The position numbers were made by a program, and so were the translations under genes. Below, one piece after another: positions 1 to 8,567 of a stretch of 64,000 nucleotides of DNA (positions are counted from its first letter, which is position 1; each line of letters begins with the position of its first letter). The notes under the pieces are model-generated. The model had not been told where the DNA came from. It was given only the letters and a program-made list of their open reading frames with translations, and searched no databases. Source of the stretch: Aquipseudomonas alcaligenes (GTDB lineage Bacteria > Pseudomonadota > Gammaproteobacteria > Pseudomonadales > Pseudomonadaceae); NCBI RefSeq assembly GCF_003205495.1, contig NZ_QJRX01000007.1, positions 124,001-188,000 of the forward strand, read 5' to 3'.

Positions 1-877
1 CGGTCTGGTACTGCTCGTCGACGCGGATGAAGCCGCGCTCGTCCAGCTCGACGCCGGTGTTTTCCAGGCCCAGGTTGTCCAGCATGGGCCTGCGGCCGGT
101 GGCGTAGAACACGCAGTCGGTTTCCAGCCGGCGGCCGTCGCGCAGGGTGGCCAGCAGGCTGCCGTCGGCCTGGCGCTCGATGCGCGCGATATCGCTGTTG
201 AACTGCAGGTCGAGGCCCTTCTTCTCCAGTTCCTCGCGCAGGTGGCGGCGCACCGCGCCGTCGAAACCGCGCAGGAACAGCTCGCCGCGATAGAGCAGCG
301 AGGTCTGCGCGCCGAGGCCGTGGAAGATCGAGGCAAATTCGACGGCGATGTAGCCGCCGCCGACCACCAGCACGCGGCGCGGCAGTTGCTGCAGATGAAA
401 GGCCTCGTTGGAGCTGATGGCCAGCTCCTTGCCAGGAATCTCGGGAATCTGCGGCCAGCCGCCGGTGGCGATGAGGATGTGCCTGGCGCTGTAGCGCTGG
501 CCGTTCACTTCGACGCAGTGCGGGTCGAGGATGCGCGCGTGGCCTTCCAGCAGGCTGACGCCACTGCCGACCAGCAGGTTGCGGTAGATGCCGTTGAGGC
601 GCTGGATCTCGCGGTTCTTGTTGGCGATCAGGGTCGGCCAGTCGAAGTCTGCCTCGCCCAGGCTCCAGCCGAAGCCGGCGGCTTGCTCGAAGTCCTCGGC
701 GAAGTGCGCGCCATAGATCAGCAGCTTCTTCGGCACGCAGCCGACGTTGACGCAGGTGCCGCCCAGGTAGCGACTCTCAGCCACCGCCACGCGGGCACCG
801 AAGCCGGCGGCGAAACGGGCGGCGCGCACGCCACCGGAGCCGGCGCCGATCACGAACAGGTCGAAGTCATGGGTCAT
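1..877 (-). CDS. gor: Glutathione-disulfide reductase, N-terminal part (runs off the left edge)
   Basis: NADPH-dependent flavoprotein that reduces glutathione disulfide in the cytoplasm. The 292 visible residues begin at an ATG preceded by AAGGAG. They carry the FAD-binding GAGSGG (residues 11-16), the redox disulfide in GGTCVNVGC (Cys42, Cys47) and, further on, the NADPH-domain glycine motif GGGYIAVE. About the last third of the usual ~450 residues, including the dimerisation domain with the catalytic His, lies outside the window. It is divergent from the VOC gene, with 79 bases between the two starts. The gor / VOC protein / galU / ugd order is the one I recall from P. aeruginosa. Confidence 0.95.
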   Translation of the reverse strand, partial: MTHDFDLFVIGAGSGGVRAARFAAGFGARVAVAESRYLGGTCVNVGCVPKKLLIYGAHFAEDFEQAAGFGWSLGEADFDWPTLIANKNREIQRLNGIYRNLLVGSGVSLLEGHARILDPHCVEVNGQRYSARHILIATGGWPQIPEIPGKELAISSNEAFHLQQLPRRVLVVGGGYIAVEFASIFHGLGAQTSLLYRGELFLRGFDGAVRRHLREELEKKGLDLQFNSDIARIERQADGSLLATLRDGRRLETDCVFYATGRRPMLDNLGLENTGVELDERGFIRVDEQYQT

Positions 878-956
878 GGACGGGTCTCCTTGCAATCGCG
901 CAAGCATACCGGAGAAGGCTCGCGTGTATGCTGAAAGCGACTGCGGAGGATTAGCC

Positions 957-1379
957 ATGCGCCCCACCCTCACCCATATCGCCCTGCATGTGCCCGACTT
1001 GGACGCCTGCATCGCCTTCTACCGCGACTTCTGCGCCCTGCAGGTGATCCATGAGCGCGCCGGCAAGGGCTCGCGCATCGTCTGGATGGCCGAGCCGGGC
1101 AAGGAACACGAGTTCATCTTCGTCATCATGCCCGGCGGCAGCGACCGCAACCTGGCCGCCGACGACTACAGCCACTTCGGCTTCGCCCTCGACAGCCGCG
1201 CGGCAGTGGACGCCGTCGCCGCCCGCGCCGCCGCAGCCGGCTGCCTGATCTGGGCGCCGCGCGACGAGCCCTACCCGGTCGGCTACTACTGCGGCCTGCG
1301 CGACCCGGCCGGCAACTACGTCGAGTTCAGCTACGGCCAGCCACTGGGGCCGGGTTCGCAGGCAATGCCCATTCCTTGA
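957..1379 (+). CDS. VOC-fold (glyoxalase/dioxygenase-like) protein
   Basis: A 140-residue single-module vicinal-oxygen-chelate protein. The ATG at 957 follows GGAGG at a good distance; a longer in-frame reading from 876 has no ribosome site and overlaps the gor leader. Likely metal ligands are His7 (THIALHV), His73 (SHFGFAL) and Glu123 (GNYVEFSYG), and the DPAGNYVEF ending is typical of the glyoxalase-I/fosfomycin-resistance/dioxygenase superfamily. The substrate cannot be read from the sequence. The position beside glutathione reductase makes a glutathione-linked or detoxifying role attractive, but this is inference. Confidence 0.85.
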   Translation: MRPTLTHIALHVPDLDACIAFYRDFCALQVIHERAGKGSRIVWMAEPGKEHEFIFVIMPGGSDRNLAADDYSHFGFALDSRAAVDAVAARAAAAGCLIWAPRDEPYPVGYYCGLRDPAGNYVEFSYGQPLGPGSQAMPIP

Positions 1380-1421
1380 TAGAAAAGCCCGAAACGACGA
1401 GGCCACCCGCAGGTGGCCTCG
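1380..1421 (-). terminator. Intrinsic terminator of the ugd-galU unit
   Basis: A perfect 10-bp stem (1398-1407 with 1412-1421, loop of 4) lies just after the galU stop. On the minus strand it is followed by TCGTTTCGGGCTTTT. The stem is symmetric and could also stop the converging VOC transcript. Confidence 0.75.
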
Positions 1422-1437
1422 TGGCAGACGGTCAGGC

Positions 1438-2277
1438 TCAGTAGGCCCGGCCGGTCTTGTACAGGTTCTCGTAGCAGAAGTTGGTCGCCTCGATGTAGCC
1501 CTCGGCGCCACCGCAGTCGAAGCGCTTGCCCTTGAACTTGTAGGCGATCACGCAGCCGTCCTGGGCCTGCTTCATCAGCGCGTCGGTGATCTGGATCTCG
1601 CCGCCCTTGCCCGGCTCGGTCTGCTCGATCAGCTCGAAGATGTCCGGGGTGAGGATGTAGCGGCCGATGATCGCCAGGTTGGACGGGGCGTCCTCCGGCT
1701 TGGGCTTCTCGACCATGCTGTTCACCCGGTAGATATCGTCGCGGATCATCTCGCCGGCGATCACGCCGTACTTGGAGGTCTCTTCCTTCGGCACTTCCTG
1801 GATGGCGACGATGGAGCAGCGGAACTGGTTGTACAGCTTGACCATCTGCTGCAGCACACCGTCGCCTTCGAGGTTGAAGCACAGGTCGTCGGCCAGCACC
1901 ACGGCGAACGGCTCGTCACCGATCAGCGGGCGACCGCTGAGGATGGCGTGGCCCAGGCCCTTCATCTCGACCTGGCGGGTGTAGGAGAAGCTGCACTCGT
2001 CGATCAGGCGGCGGATGCCGACCAGGTACTTCTCCTTGTCGGTGCCTTGGATCTGATGCTCCAGCTCGTAGCTGATGTCGAAGTGGTCTTCCAGGGCGCG
2101 CTTGCCGCGGCCGGTGACCATGGCAATCTCGCTCAAGCCCGCTTCCAGGGCTTCCTCGACGCCGTACTGGATCAGCGGCTTGTTGACCACCGGCAGCATC
2201 TCCTTGGGCATGGCCTTGGTGGCCGGCAGGAAGCGGGTGCCGTAGCCGGCAGCCGGAAACAGACATTTCTTGATCAT
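1438..2277 (-). CDS. galU: UTP--glucose-1-phosphate uridylyltransferase
   Basis: Makes UDP-glucose from UTP and glucose-1-phosphate in the cytoplasm, feeding LPS core, exopolysaccharide and the neighbouring UDP-glucose dehydrogenase. The 279 residues match the usual bacterial GalU length. The N-terminal nucleotide-binding signature AAGYGTRFLPATKAMPKEML (residues 9-28) and the internal VVLADDL and MVEKPKPEDAPSNLAIIGRY blocks are clear. The ATG is preceded by AAGGA. It is the second gene of a ugd-galU operon, 45 bases after the ugd stop. Confidence 0.97.
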   Translation of the reverse strand: MIKKCLFPAAGYGTRFLPATKAMPKEMLPVVNKPLIQYGVEEALEAGLSEIAMVTGRGKRALEDHFDISYELEHQIQGTDKEKYLVGIRRLIDECSFSYTRQVEMKGLGHAILSGRPLIGDEPFAVVLADDLCFNLEGDGVLQQMVKLYNQFRCSIVAIQEVPKEETSKYGVIAGEMIRDDIYRVNSMVEKPKPEDAPSNLAIIGRYILTPDIFELIEQTEPGKGGEIQITDALMKQAQDGCVIAYKFKGKRFDCGGAEGYIEATNFCYENLYKTGRAY

Positions 2278-2322
2278 GGCAATCCTTGGTACTGCGAGGG
2301 GCTGAATTGCCGCGCAGTCTAA

Positions 2323-3684
2323 TCAGGCGGCGCTGGCCTTACAATGCCCCGCCTGCGGCCGGCCGATGCCACGGTAGAGAAAGCCCAGGGCGGCGATTTC
2401 TGCCGGCTCGTAGATATTGCGCCCGTCGAACAGCACCGGCATGCGCATGGCCCCGCGGATGCGCGCGAAGTCCGGCTGGCGGAACTGTTTCCACTCGGTC
2501 ACCAGGACCAGGGCGTCGGCCCCCTCTACCGCCGCGTAAGGCGATTCGCCCAGGCGCAGCTGGCCGCTCTCCAGCGCCTCGGCGTAGCGCCCGGCCAGCG
2601 CGCCGCAGGCCACCGGATCGCAGGCCTGCACCCGCGCGCCGGCCGCCAGCAGGGCATCGAGCAGCACCAGGCTGGGCGCCTCGCGCAGGTCGTCGGTGCC
2701 TGGCTTGAAGGCCAGCCCCCAGAGCGCCACCACCCGCCCCTGCAGATGACCGTTGAAGTGCTCGCGCAGGGCCTGGAACAGCAAAGTCTTCTGCAGCGCA
2801 TTGCGCGCCTCCACGGCCCGCAGGATGCCGGGCTCGAAGCCCTCCAGTTCGGCCGTACGGATCAGCGCGCGCACGTCCTTGGGAAAGCACGAGCCGCCGT
2901 AGCCGCAGCCGGCATAGATGAAGTGGGTGCCGATACGCTTGTCGCTGCCGATGCCGCGGCGCACGTCCTCGATATCCACGCCGAGGCGCGCGCAGATCCC
3001 GGCCATCTCGTTCATGAAGGAGATCTTGGTGGCGAGGAAGGCATTGGCCGCGTACTTGGTGAACTCGGCCGCGCGCACGCCCATCAGCAGCACCCGCTCA
3101 TGGTTGCGCAGGAAAGGAGCGTAGAGCCGGCGCAGCTGCTCGGCGCTCTCTCCTTCGTCGCAGCCCAGCACCACGCGGTCCGGGCGCATGAAGTCCTCGA
3201 CGGCGCTGCCTTCCTTGAGGAACTCGGGATTGCTCGCAACCCGCACGCGCACGCGCAGCCCGCGGGCGCTCAGGCCACGCTGGATGCGCTGGGCCACCCG
3301 TTCGGCCGTGCCGACCGGTACGGTGGACTTGTCGACCACCAGGCAAGGGGCCGTCAGCTGGAGGCCAAGCTGGTCGGCCACCGCCAGCACATGACTGAGG
3401 TCGGCCGAGCCATCCTCGCCGGTCGGCGTGCCGACGGCGATGAACACGATCTCGGCGCCTGCCAGGCCCTCGGCCAGTTCGCTGGTGAAGCTCAGTTGGC
3501 CGCTGGCCAGATGGGCCCGCAGCAGGGGCTCCAGGCCGGGTTCGTAGATCGGCACCTCGCCGCGCTGCAGGCGCGCCACGCGAAACGGGTCGCGCTCGAC
3601 GCAGACCACCCGGTTGCCCATTTCGGCGAAGCAGCATGCCGTCACCAGCCCCACATACCCCGCCCCGATCACGCACAGTCGCAT
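2323..3684 (-). CDS. ugd: UDP-glucose 6-dehydrogenase
   Basis: NAD-dependent two-step oxidation of UDP-glucose to UDP-glucuronate, a precursor of surface polysaccharide and lipid A modification. The protein has 453 residues from the ATG at 3684, which starts directly into the Rossmann motif MRLCVIGAGYVG (GAGYVG at 7-12). Conserved features are YEPGLE (48-53), TKYAANAFLA with Lys210 and Asn214, and the catalytic Cys266 in GGSCFPKD. An upstream in-frame extension to 3768 is rejected because it precedes the nucleotide-binding strand. It forms an operon with galU, which supplies its substrate. Confidence 0.95.
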   Translation of the reverse strand: MRLCVIGAGYVGLVTACCFAEMGNRVVCVERDPFRVARLQRGEVPIYEPGLEPLLRAHLASGQLSFTSELAEGLAGAEIVFIAVGTPTGEDGSADLSHVLAVADQLGLQLTAPCLVVDKSTVPVGTAERVAQRIQRGLSARGLRVRVRVASNPEFLKEGSAVEDFMRPDRVVLGCDEGESAEQLRRLYAPFLRNHERVLLMGVRAAEFTKYAANAFLATKISFMNEMAGICARLGVDIEDVRRGIGSDKRIGTHFIYAGCGYGGSCFPKDVRALIRTAELEGFEPGILRAVEARNALQKTLLFQALREHFNGHLQGRVVALWGLAFKPGTDDLREAPSLVLLDALLAAGARVQACDPVACGALAGRYAEALESGQLRLGESPYAAVEGADALVLVTEWKQFRQPDFARIRGAMRMPVLFDGRNIYEPAEIAALGFLYRGIGRPQAGHCKASAA

Positions 3685-3763
3685 AGCCCGGCCCTCGTCG
3701 TTTGCATCGATTGCAACGCAGGGGCATGGCGATCTGATGACGCCGGCATGACAAATCGCAGGC

Positions 3764-3791
3764 AACAAAAAACCCGGCCGGGGCCGGGTTT
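3764..3791 (-). terminator. Intrinsic terminator of oprF
   Basis: A 9-bp GC-rich stem (3771-3779 with 3782-3790) is followed on the minus strand by TTTTTTG. It stands 22 bases after the oprF stop and is typical of a very highly expressed porin gene. Confidence 0.9.
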
Positions 3792-3812
3792 CTTGCTTAG
3801 CGCCTGGGCCTG

Positions 3813-4778
3813 TTACTTGGCCTGGGCTTCCACGGCAGCTTCCACGCGACGGTTCACCGCGCGGCCAGCTTCGGTGGCGTTGTCGGCAACCGGGCGGGAC
3901 TCGCCGTAGCCGACCGAACCCACGCGCTCGGCGCTCACGCCGTACTGGTTGACCAGGACTTCGCGAACGGCACCGGCACGGCGCTCGGACAGCTTCTGGT
4001 TGTAGGCGTCGGTGCCGACGGAGTCGGTGTGGCCTTCAACGGTGGTGCTGGTCTGCGGGTACTGGTTCATGAAGTCGGCCAGGTTCTTGATGTCGCCGTA
4101 GCTTTCTTCCTTGACCTTGGCCTTGTCGAAGTCGAACTTCACGTCCAGCTCGACGCGAACGGTTTCGGCCGGCTCCGGAGTCGGCGCGACTTCTTCAACA
4201 ACCGGCTCGGCTACCGGCTCGGCTACCGGGGCCGGCTTGGAGCCACCACCGAAGTTCAGGCCGATACCGATGCTCGGGGCCCACTCGGTGTCGCCCTGGT
4301 CGATGTTGTACTGAGCCTCGACGCCGGCACGGGCGTAGAAGTTCTCGGTGAAGTACAGCTTGGCACCACCGCCCAGGTTGGCGAAGGTGGAACCGTTGCG
4401 GCCACCGCGGCCGTTCTGCCCGATGCTCTGGTCGGAGAAGCCGGCGGAGATGTACGGACGCAGGCTGTCACCCGGGGCGTTGAAGTGGTACAGGGCATCC
4501 AGGGCAGTGTTGGAGCCCTTGATGTTGCGGCCATCTTCGGCACGGGCGTTGTGCACTTCGTCGTAGCCCAGGCGCAGTTCGACGTCGTCGGTCAGGAAGT
4601 AACCGATGGAGCCGCCGAACAGGTTGCCGTTGTTGTCGAAATCGCGGGCGCTGTCGAAGTACTGCTTCTTGGCGAAGCCTTCGATTTCAACGGCGCCTTG
4701 GCCTTGAGCCAGCACGTTCAGAGAAGTGGCAGCCACCAGCGAACCGATGACGACGCCCAAGGTGTTTTTCAGTTTCAT
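3813..4778 (-). CDS. oprF: Major outer-membrane porin OprF
   Basis: Abundant OmpA-family porin that also anchors the outer membrane to peptidoglycan. In order: signal peptide (1-24, ending NVLA), N-terminal beta-barrel (about 25-178), a Pro/Ala/Glu-rich linker (about 180-206, KPAPVAEPVAEPVVEEVAPTP), and a C-terminal OmpA-like peptidoglycan-binding domain (about 207-318) with VEGHTDSVG (Asp252) and LSERRAGAV. At 321 residues it is shorter than P. aeruginosa OprF (~350). It lacks the Cys-rich linker loop known from that species and contains no cysteine at all. The sigX gene lies immediately upstream. Confidence 0.97.
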   Translation of the reverse strand: MKLKNTLGVVIGSLVAATSLNVLAQGQGAVEIEGFAKKQYFDSARDFDNNGNLFGGSIGYFLTDDVELRLGYDEVHNARAEDGRNIKGSNTALDALYHFNAPGDSLRPYISAGFSDQSIGQNGRGGRNGSTFANLGGGAKLYFTENFYARAGVEAQYNIDQGDTEWAPSIGIGLNFGGGSKPAPVAEPVAEPVVEEVAPTPEPAETVRVELDVKFDFDKAKVKEESYGDIKNLADFMNQYPQTSTTVEGHTDSVGTDAYNQKLSERRAGAVREVLVNQYGVSAERVGSVGYGESRPVADNATEAGRAVNRRVEAAVEAQAK

Positions 4779-4893
4779 CCGTAAATCCCCATCAATAATG
4801 CGGTTATGAGTTGCCCACCTTCAGGCCGGGAACAACTTGGCGCGCAGTGTAACAAAAATACACAGCGCCGCGTGTGAGATTGTTTGTCGCAGA
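4779..4893 (-). promoter_or_regulatory. oprF upstream region with an AT-rich inverted repeat
   Basis: These 115 bases between sigX and oprF are clearly AT-richer than the surroundings. They hold an inverted repeat, GTGTA at 847-851 and TACAC at 859-863 of the 4-kb block (4847-4863), flanking an A-run. In P. aeruginosa the corresponding gap carries a SigX-dependent and a vegetative promoter for oprF. I infer the same here but cannot assign -35/-10 boxes with confidence. Confidence 0.5.
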
Positions 4894-5484
4894 TTAAGTT
4901 TCCGCCGGGCTGCCAAACTTTTCGCGCAGACGATCGAGCGCGCGCTTATAGCGCATCTTGGTAGCACTCAGGCCCATGTGCATGATGTCGGCAATTTCCT
5001 GGAACTCCAGTTCGGCAACGAAGCGCAATACCAGAATTTCCCGATCGATCGGATTGACATGCACCAGCCAGCGATCCAGGCCGCCCTTCTCTTCCAGCTT
5101 GGGGGCCTTCTCATCGGAGGCTTCCTCGAGCGGATCGAGGCTCAGTGCATCGAGCAAACGGCGCTTGCGCCGCTCTTTGCGATACTGGGTAATGCACTCG
5201 TTATAAGTGATGCTATATAGCCATGTCTTGAACTTCGACTTGCCCTCGAAGTTCTTCAGACCGTACAGCACTTTCAACATCACTTCCTGGCAAACATCAT
5301 CGGCGTCGCGATCATTGCCAAGGTAACGAGCACAGACATTGAACAGTGTACGCTGGTAACGGCGCATCAACTCTTCATAGGCGCGGGTAACGTGGAACAG
5401 CTCGACATGGGCGCGCTGCACCAGCTCTTCATCCGAGAGCTCGCGTGGGTCATACCGCGTGGGGAGCGATTGGGCCTTGTTCAA
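4894..5484 (-). CDS. sigX: ECF sigma factor SigX
   Basis: Extracytoplasmic-function sigma factor of 196 residues controlling oprF, membrane-lipid and envelope-stress genes in pseudomonads. Region 2 is around residues 25-95 (RTLFNVCARYLGNDRDADDVCQEV, then KTWLYSITYNECI). Region 4 is around 135-190 (NPIDREILVLRFVAELEFQEIADIM). The coding frame begins at TTG (5484-5482) with the conserved start MNKAQ; no ATG is available nearby. No anti-sigma gene is adjacent, as expected for this family. It follows cmpX and precedes oprF, its main target. Confidence 0.95.
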   Translation of the reverse strand: MNKAQSLPTRYDPRELSDEELVQRAHVELFHVTRAYEELMRRYQRTLFNVCARYLGNDRDADDVCQEVMLKVLYGLKNFEGKSKFKTWLYSITYNECITQYRKERRKRRLLDALSLDPLEEASDEKAPKLEEKGGLDRWLVHVNPIDREILVLRFVAELEFQEIADIMHMGLSATKMRYKRALDRLREKFGSPAET

Positions 5485-5513
5485 AACGACTCGTGCCGGT
5501 CAGGTCAGATGAC

Positions 5514-5541
5514 AGCGCCAGCCCGCAACGCGGGCTGCGCT
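5514..5541 (-). promoter_or_regulatory. Stem-loop between cmpX and sigX
   Basis: A 12-bp stem with one bulged base (AGCGC-AGCCCGC paired to GCGGGCT-GCGCT, loop AAC) sits in the 86-base cmpX-sigX gap. No T-run follows on the minus strand, so it is not a standard terminator. An mRNA-processing, attenuation or stabilising element in front of sigX is possible. Confidence 0.45.
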
Positions 5542-5570
5542 GGTCGCATACATTAGCAGGGATTGACGGA

Positions 5571-6395
5571 TCAGCGGCTGCTGACGCGCTGCTCGAGCAG
5601 GGTACGGTTGGCCAGCGAAACCAGCTCGCCCTCCTCGGTGAGCAGAACGGTCTTCACCGTGCCGATCTCCTCGATCTGGCCTTCGACCTCACCGATCTTC
5701 ACTTGTTGCCCGACCTCGTAGAGTTCGCGCACATAGATGCCGGCCAGGATCTGTCCGGCAATCTCGCGGCTACCCAGGCCGAGGGCCAGGGCCACGGCCA
5801 GGCCCACGGAAATCAGCACGATGGCGATGACGTTGTTCAGCAGGTCGGTCTTCACCTCCAGCTGACCGATGGCCACCGAGATGCTGATGATGATCACCAG
5901 GCCCTGGGCGATGCGCCCCAGGCCGGCGGCATAGTCCAGGCCCACGCCTTCGGCGGCGCCGCGTACCAGGCTGCTGACCAGCTGCGCCAGCAGCACGCCG
6001 GCGAGTAGCACCAGGGCGGCACCGAACACCTTGGGCAGGTACAGGGCCAACACGTCCAGGGTCGCGGAAACCCGCTGCAGGCCCAGCGACTCGGCGGCCG
6101 AGACCAGGAAGATCAGCAGCACGAACCAGTAGATGATCTTGCCGATCAGGGTCGAGACCGACACCTGGATGCCGACCCGCGCCATCAACTTGGTCAGTCC
6201 GGTGCCGTTCATCAGACGGTCCAGCCCGAGCTTGGCCAGCAGCTTGGAGATCAGGGTGTCGAGCAGCTTGGCCACCACGAAACCGAGCAGGCCGAGGATC
6301 AGCGCCACGAACAGGTTGGGGATGAAGCCCGCGATCTTGCTCCAGAGGGTGGTCATGGCCGCAACCAGAGCTTGGGTCCAGGGATCGAGTTCCAT
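5571..6395 (-). CDS. cmpX: CmpX, MscS-related inner-membrane protein
   Basis: Cytoplasmic-membrane protein of 274 residues. Hydrophobic helices at about 22-45, 82-102, 120-145, 160-182 and 190-210 are followed by a small MscS-like beta domain (GSREIAGQILAGIYVRELYEVGQQVKIGEVEGQIEEIGTV motif region, about 208-255). The family is linked in P. aeruginosa to membrane tension and SigX activity. The start ATG (6395) comes two bases after the crfX stop, so the two are translationally coupled. It probably modulates or senses the envelope state that SigX answers; that role is from family knowledge, not visible here. Confidence 0.9.
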   Translation of the reverse strand: MELDPWTQALVAAMTTLWSKIAGFIPNLFVALILGLLGFVVAKLLDTLISKLLAKLGLDRLMNGTGLTKLMARVGIQVSVSTLIGKIIYWFVLLIFLVSAAESLGLQRVSATLDVLALYLPKVFGAALVLLAGVLLAQLVSSLVRGAAEGVGLDYAAGLGRIAQGLVIIISISVAIGQLEVKTDLLNNVIAIVLISVGLAVALALGLGSREIAGQILAGIYVRELYEVGQQVKIGEVEGQIEEIGTVKTVLLTEEGELVSLANRTLLEQRVSSR

Positions 6396-6397
6396 AT

Positions 6398-6637
6398 TCA
6401 GTCAGCCTTGTCTGCAGAACGGGCGGTGGAGCGGGATACCGGCATCACATGGGCCGAGCCATTGTTGAGTGCGATCATCAGAGCCTCCAGGCCACGGCCC
6501 ATGAGACCGAACAGATCGCCGACGCCAACCTGGCGGTTGGCCGTCTTGAGCACGCGCCCGAGGGTCGCATCGTCGTCATGCTCCGCTGGCGCGGACTTCA
6601 ACAGGTCGCGCAGGGACTCTTCAAAGGGATCGTACAT
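6398..6637 (-). CDS. crfX: CrfX, small cytoplasmic protein of the sigX cluster
   Basis: A 79-residue soluble protein without signal or membrane segment, beginning MYDPFEESLRDLLKS and containing a short hydrophobic helix (VGDLFGLMGRGLEALMIAL, about 39-57). It is recognised by size and position between cmaX and cmpX in the conserved cmaX-crfX-cmpX-sigX-oprF order. The molecular function is not known to me. Confidence 0.88.
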   Translation of the reverse strand: MYDPFEESLRDLLKSAPAEHDDDATLGRVLKTANRQVGVGDLFGLMGRGLEALMIALNNGSAHVMPVSRSTARSADKAD

Positions 6638-6692
6638 GCGTACCTCGCACGGATTTGTTGCCTAGACGTGGCGAGCCGGCCACGGGTCACAT

Positions 6693-7673
6693 CTAGAGCC
6701 AGCGCCAGCGGCGGAACAACCACCATTGCAGGGCGCCGACGCTGGACAGGATGGCGCAGATCAGCAGGAAGCCATACTCGCTGTCGGCGCCGGGAATGCC
6801 GCCGACGTTGATGCCGAGCAGCCCGGTGAGAAAGCTCATCGGCAGGAAGAACACCGTGGTCACCCCGAGCAGGTACATGGCCCGGTTCATCTTCTCGTTC
6901 ATCCGCCGGTGCTCGGACTCCAGCACCAGCCCCACCCGCTCGCGCACCATCTCCAGCTCTTCCAGGTAGCGGGTCAGGCGGTTGTTCAGCTCGTTCCACT
7001 GGTCGCCGTCACCGAAACCGTTACGCGTCAGCTGGGCGAAGATGTCGCGCTGCGGCGCCAGGAAGCGCCGCAGGCCGGCGGCGCGACGGCGCACGTGCAG
7101 CACCAGGCCATGGTCGGGCATGAAGCGCGCATCGCTGTCGAGGCGCTCCTCCTGCCCTTCCAGCTGCTCGGAGAGGTCCTCGATCAGCCCGTCGACCCGG
7201 TCGGTCATGTGATGCGCCAGCTGTAGCACCAGCTCGGCAGCGTCGCGCGGCCCCTGGCCCTTTTCCAGCAGGGCAATCAGCTCCTCGGTGGCTCGCAGTG
7301 GCCGCAGGCGCAGGGAGATGACCCGACGGGCATCGGCGAAGATGCGCACCGAGACCATGTCTTCGGGCTCGGCACCCGGGTTCAGGTTGACGCCGCGCAG
7401 GAACAACAGCAGCTGGTGCTCGGGCAAGGTCAGCAGGCGCGGCCGGGTGTTCTCCTCCAGCAGCAGGTCACAACTGAACTCACCGAGGCCGCTGTCCTGG
7501 CGCAGCCAGGCCTGGGTCTGCGGGTGACCACGATCCCAGTGCAGCCAGAGGCTCTCGCCCTCGGCCAGCTGCAGGGCGTCGAGCCGTTCGCGCTCGATGG
7601 CCCGGGCGCCACCCTGGCCATCGAGGATGAAGGCATGTACCAGCCCCCACTGCAGGTTGTCCTTCTCGTACAT
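6693..7673 (-). CDS. cmaX: CmaX, CorA/ZntB-family divalent cation transporter
   Basis: Inner-membrane CorA-superfamily channel/transporter of 326 residues. A long soluble N-terminal funnel domain (about 1-260) is followed by two C-terminal helices. The signature loop between them reads TGLLGINVGGIPG, GIN in place of the GMN of magnesium-transporting CorA and closer to the ZntB branch. Mg2+ versus Zn2+ specificity is therefore open. The ATG at 7673 was chosen because MYEKDNLQWGLVHAF is the family's beginning; a longer frame overlaps rraA. The start lies 16 bases after the rraA stop. Confidence 0.9.
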   Translation of the reverse strand: MYEKDNLQWGLVHAFILDGQGGARAIERERLDALQLAEGESLWLHWDRGHPQTQAWLRQDSGLGEFSCDLLLEENTRPRLLTLPEHQLLLFLRGVNLNPGAEPEDMVSVRIFADARRVISLRLRPLRATEELIALLEKGQGPRDAAELVLQLAHHMTDRVDGLIEDLSEQLEGQEERLDSDARFMPDHGLVLHVRRRAAGLRRFLAPQRDIFAQLTRNGFGDGDQWNELNNRLTRYLEELEMVRERVGLVLESEHRRMNEKMNRAMYLLGVTTVFFLPMSFLTGLLGINVGGIPGADSEYGFLLICAILSSVGALQWWLFRRWRWL

Positions 7674-7689
7674 CTCCGAGCCCGCGGCC

Positions 7690-8178
7690 TTACTCCGGCA
7701 TCTGCAGCGGTTCGGGGGAGACGATGATGCCGTTGTTGTCGGCATATACGTAGTGGCCCGGCTTGAAGGTCACGCCACCGAAGGTCACCGGTATGTTGAG
7801 GTCGCCGATGTTGCGCTTGTCGGTCTTCATCGGGTGGCTGCCCAGGGCCTGCACGCCCAGATCGGTCTGCGCCAGCACGTCGACGTCACGCACGCAGCCG
7901 TAGATCACCATGCCTTCCCAGCCGTTCTTCGCCGCCTTCTCGGCGATCATGTCGCCCAGCAGGGCGCGACGCAGGGAGCCGCCACCGTCGACCACCAGCA
8001 CCTTGCCCTTGCCCGGCTGGTCGGCCTGGGACTTCACCAGCGAGTTATCCTCGTGGCACTTGACGGTGACGATCTCGCCGCCGAAGGAGTCGCGGCCGCC
8101 GAAATTGGCGAACATCGGCTCGACCACCTGCACCAGCTCCGGATAGGCGTCGCACAGATCGGGGGTGACGTATTGCAT
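7690..8178 (-). CDS. rraA: RraA-family protein (RNase E regulator / HMG-type aldolase fold)
   Basis: 162 residues, the usual RraA length, with the hallmark stretches [28 protein letters not shown] and [10 protein letters not shown]. RraA binds RNase E and inhibits mRNA decay in E. coli. Pseudomonas members have also been shown to act as 4-hydroxy-4-methyl-2-oxoglutarate/oxaloacetate aldolases, so the annotation as regulator alone is uncertain. A strong AAGGAG precedes the ATG. It is 24 bases downstream of the Rieske gene and upstream of cmaX, probably one transcript. Confidence 0.9.
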   Translation of the reverse strand: MQYVTPDLCDAYPELVQVVEPMFANFGGRDSFGGEIVTVKCHEDNSLVKSQADQPGKGKVLVVDGGGSLRRALLGDMIAEKAAKNGWEGMVIYGCVRDVDVLAQTDLGVQALGSHPMKTDKRNIGDLNIPVTFGGVTFKPGHYVYADNNGIIVSPEPLQMPE

Positions 8179-8202
8179 GGGAAAGCTCCTTGGGGTTGAA
8201 AC

Positions 8203-8502
8203 TCAGATATCGATACCGATGCGGTCGCCATCATAGGCCAGGCTGAACCGGCTCAGTGGCGCACAGCGACCGTTGAGCGACCGGCCGCTGTGCAGGTCGA
8301 ACTCCAGGCCATGGCGCGCACAGCGCAGTACCCGGCCGCTCAGCGTGGCGTTGTGCAGCGGCGCGCCCTGATGCGGGCAACGGTTCTCCAGCAGCAGAGG
8401 CTGTCCGTCGACCACCAGCAACAGCAGATCGCGACTGGCGACCTGGAAGGTGCGTCGATAGCCATCCTGCAGGTTGATCAGGCGCTCCAGGGCAACGAAC
8501 AT
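8203..8502 (-). CDS. Stand-alone Rieske [2Fe-2S] protein
   Basis: A 99-residue Rieske ferredoxin domain with nothing else fused to it. Ligands are Cys42-x-His44 (NRCPHQGAP) and Cys61-x2-His64 (LRCARHGLEFDL), with the exact CxH...CxxH spacing. It has no signal peptide or membrane anchor, so it is probably a soluble cytoplasmic electron carrier. No oxygenase or reductase partner is encoded beside it. It is the first gene of the leftward rraA-cmaX-crfX-cmpX-sigX-oprF string. The partner is unknown. Confidence 0.9.
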   Translation of the reverse strand: MFVALERLINLQDGYRRTFQVASRDLLLLVVDGQPLLLENRCPHQGAPLHNATLSGRVLRCARHGLEFDLHSGRSLNGRCAPLSRFSLAYDGDRIGIDI

Positions 8503-8567
8503 GGCGAAACGTGACCATTGCAGCGAATTTCGTCACATCTTAGCCGCATGCCAGAGCGCTTGTAAGC

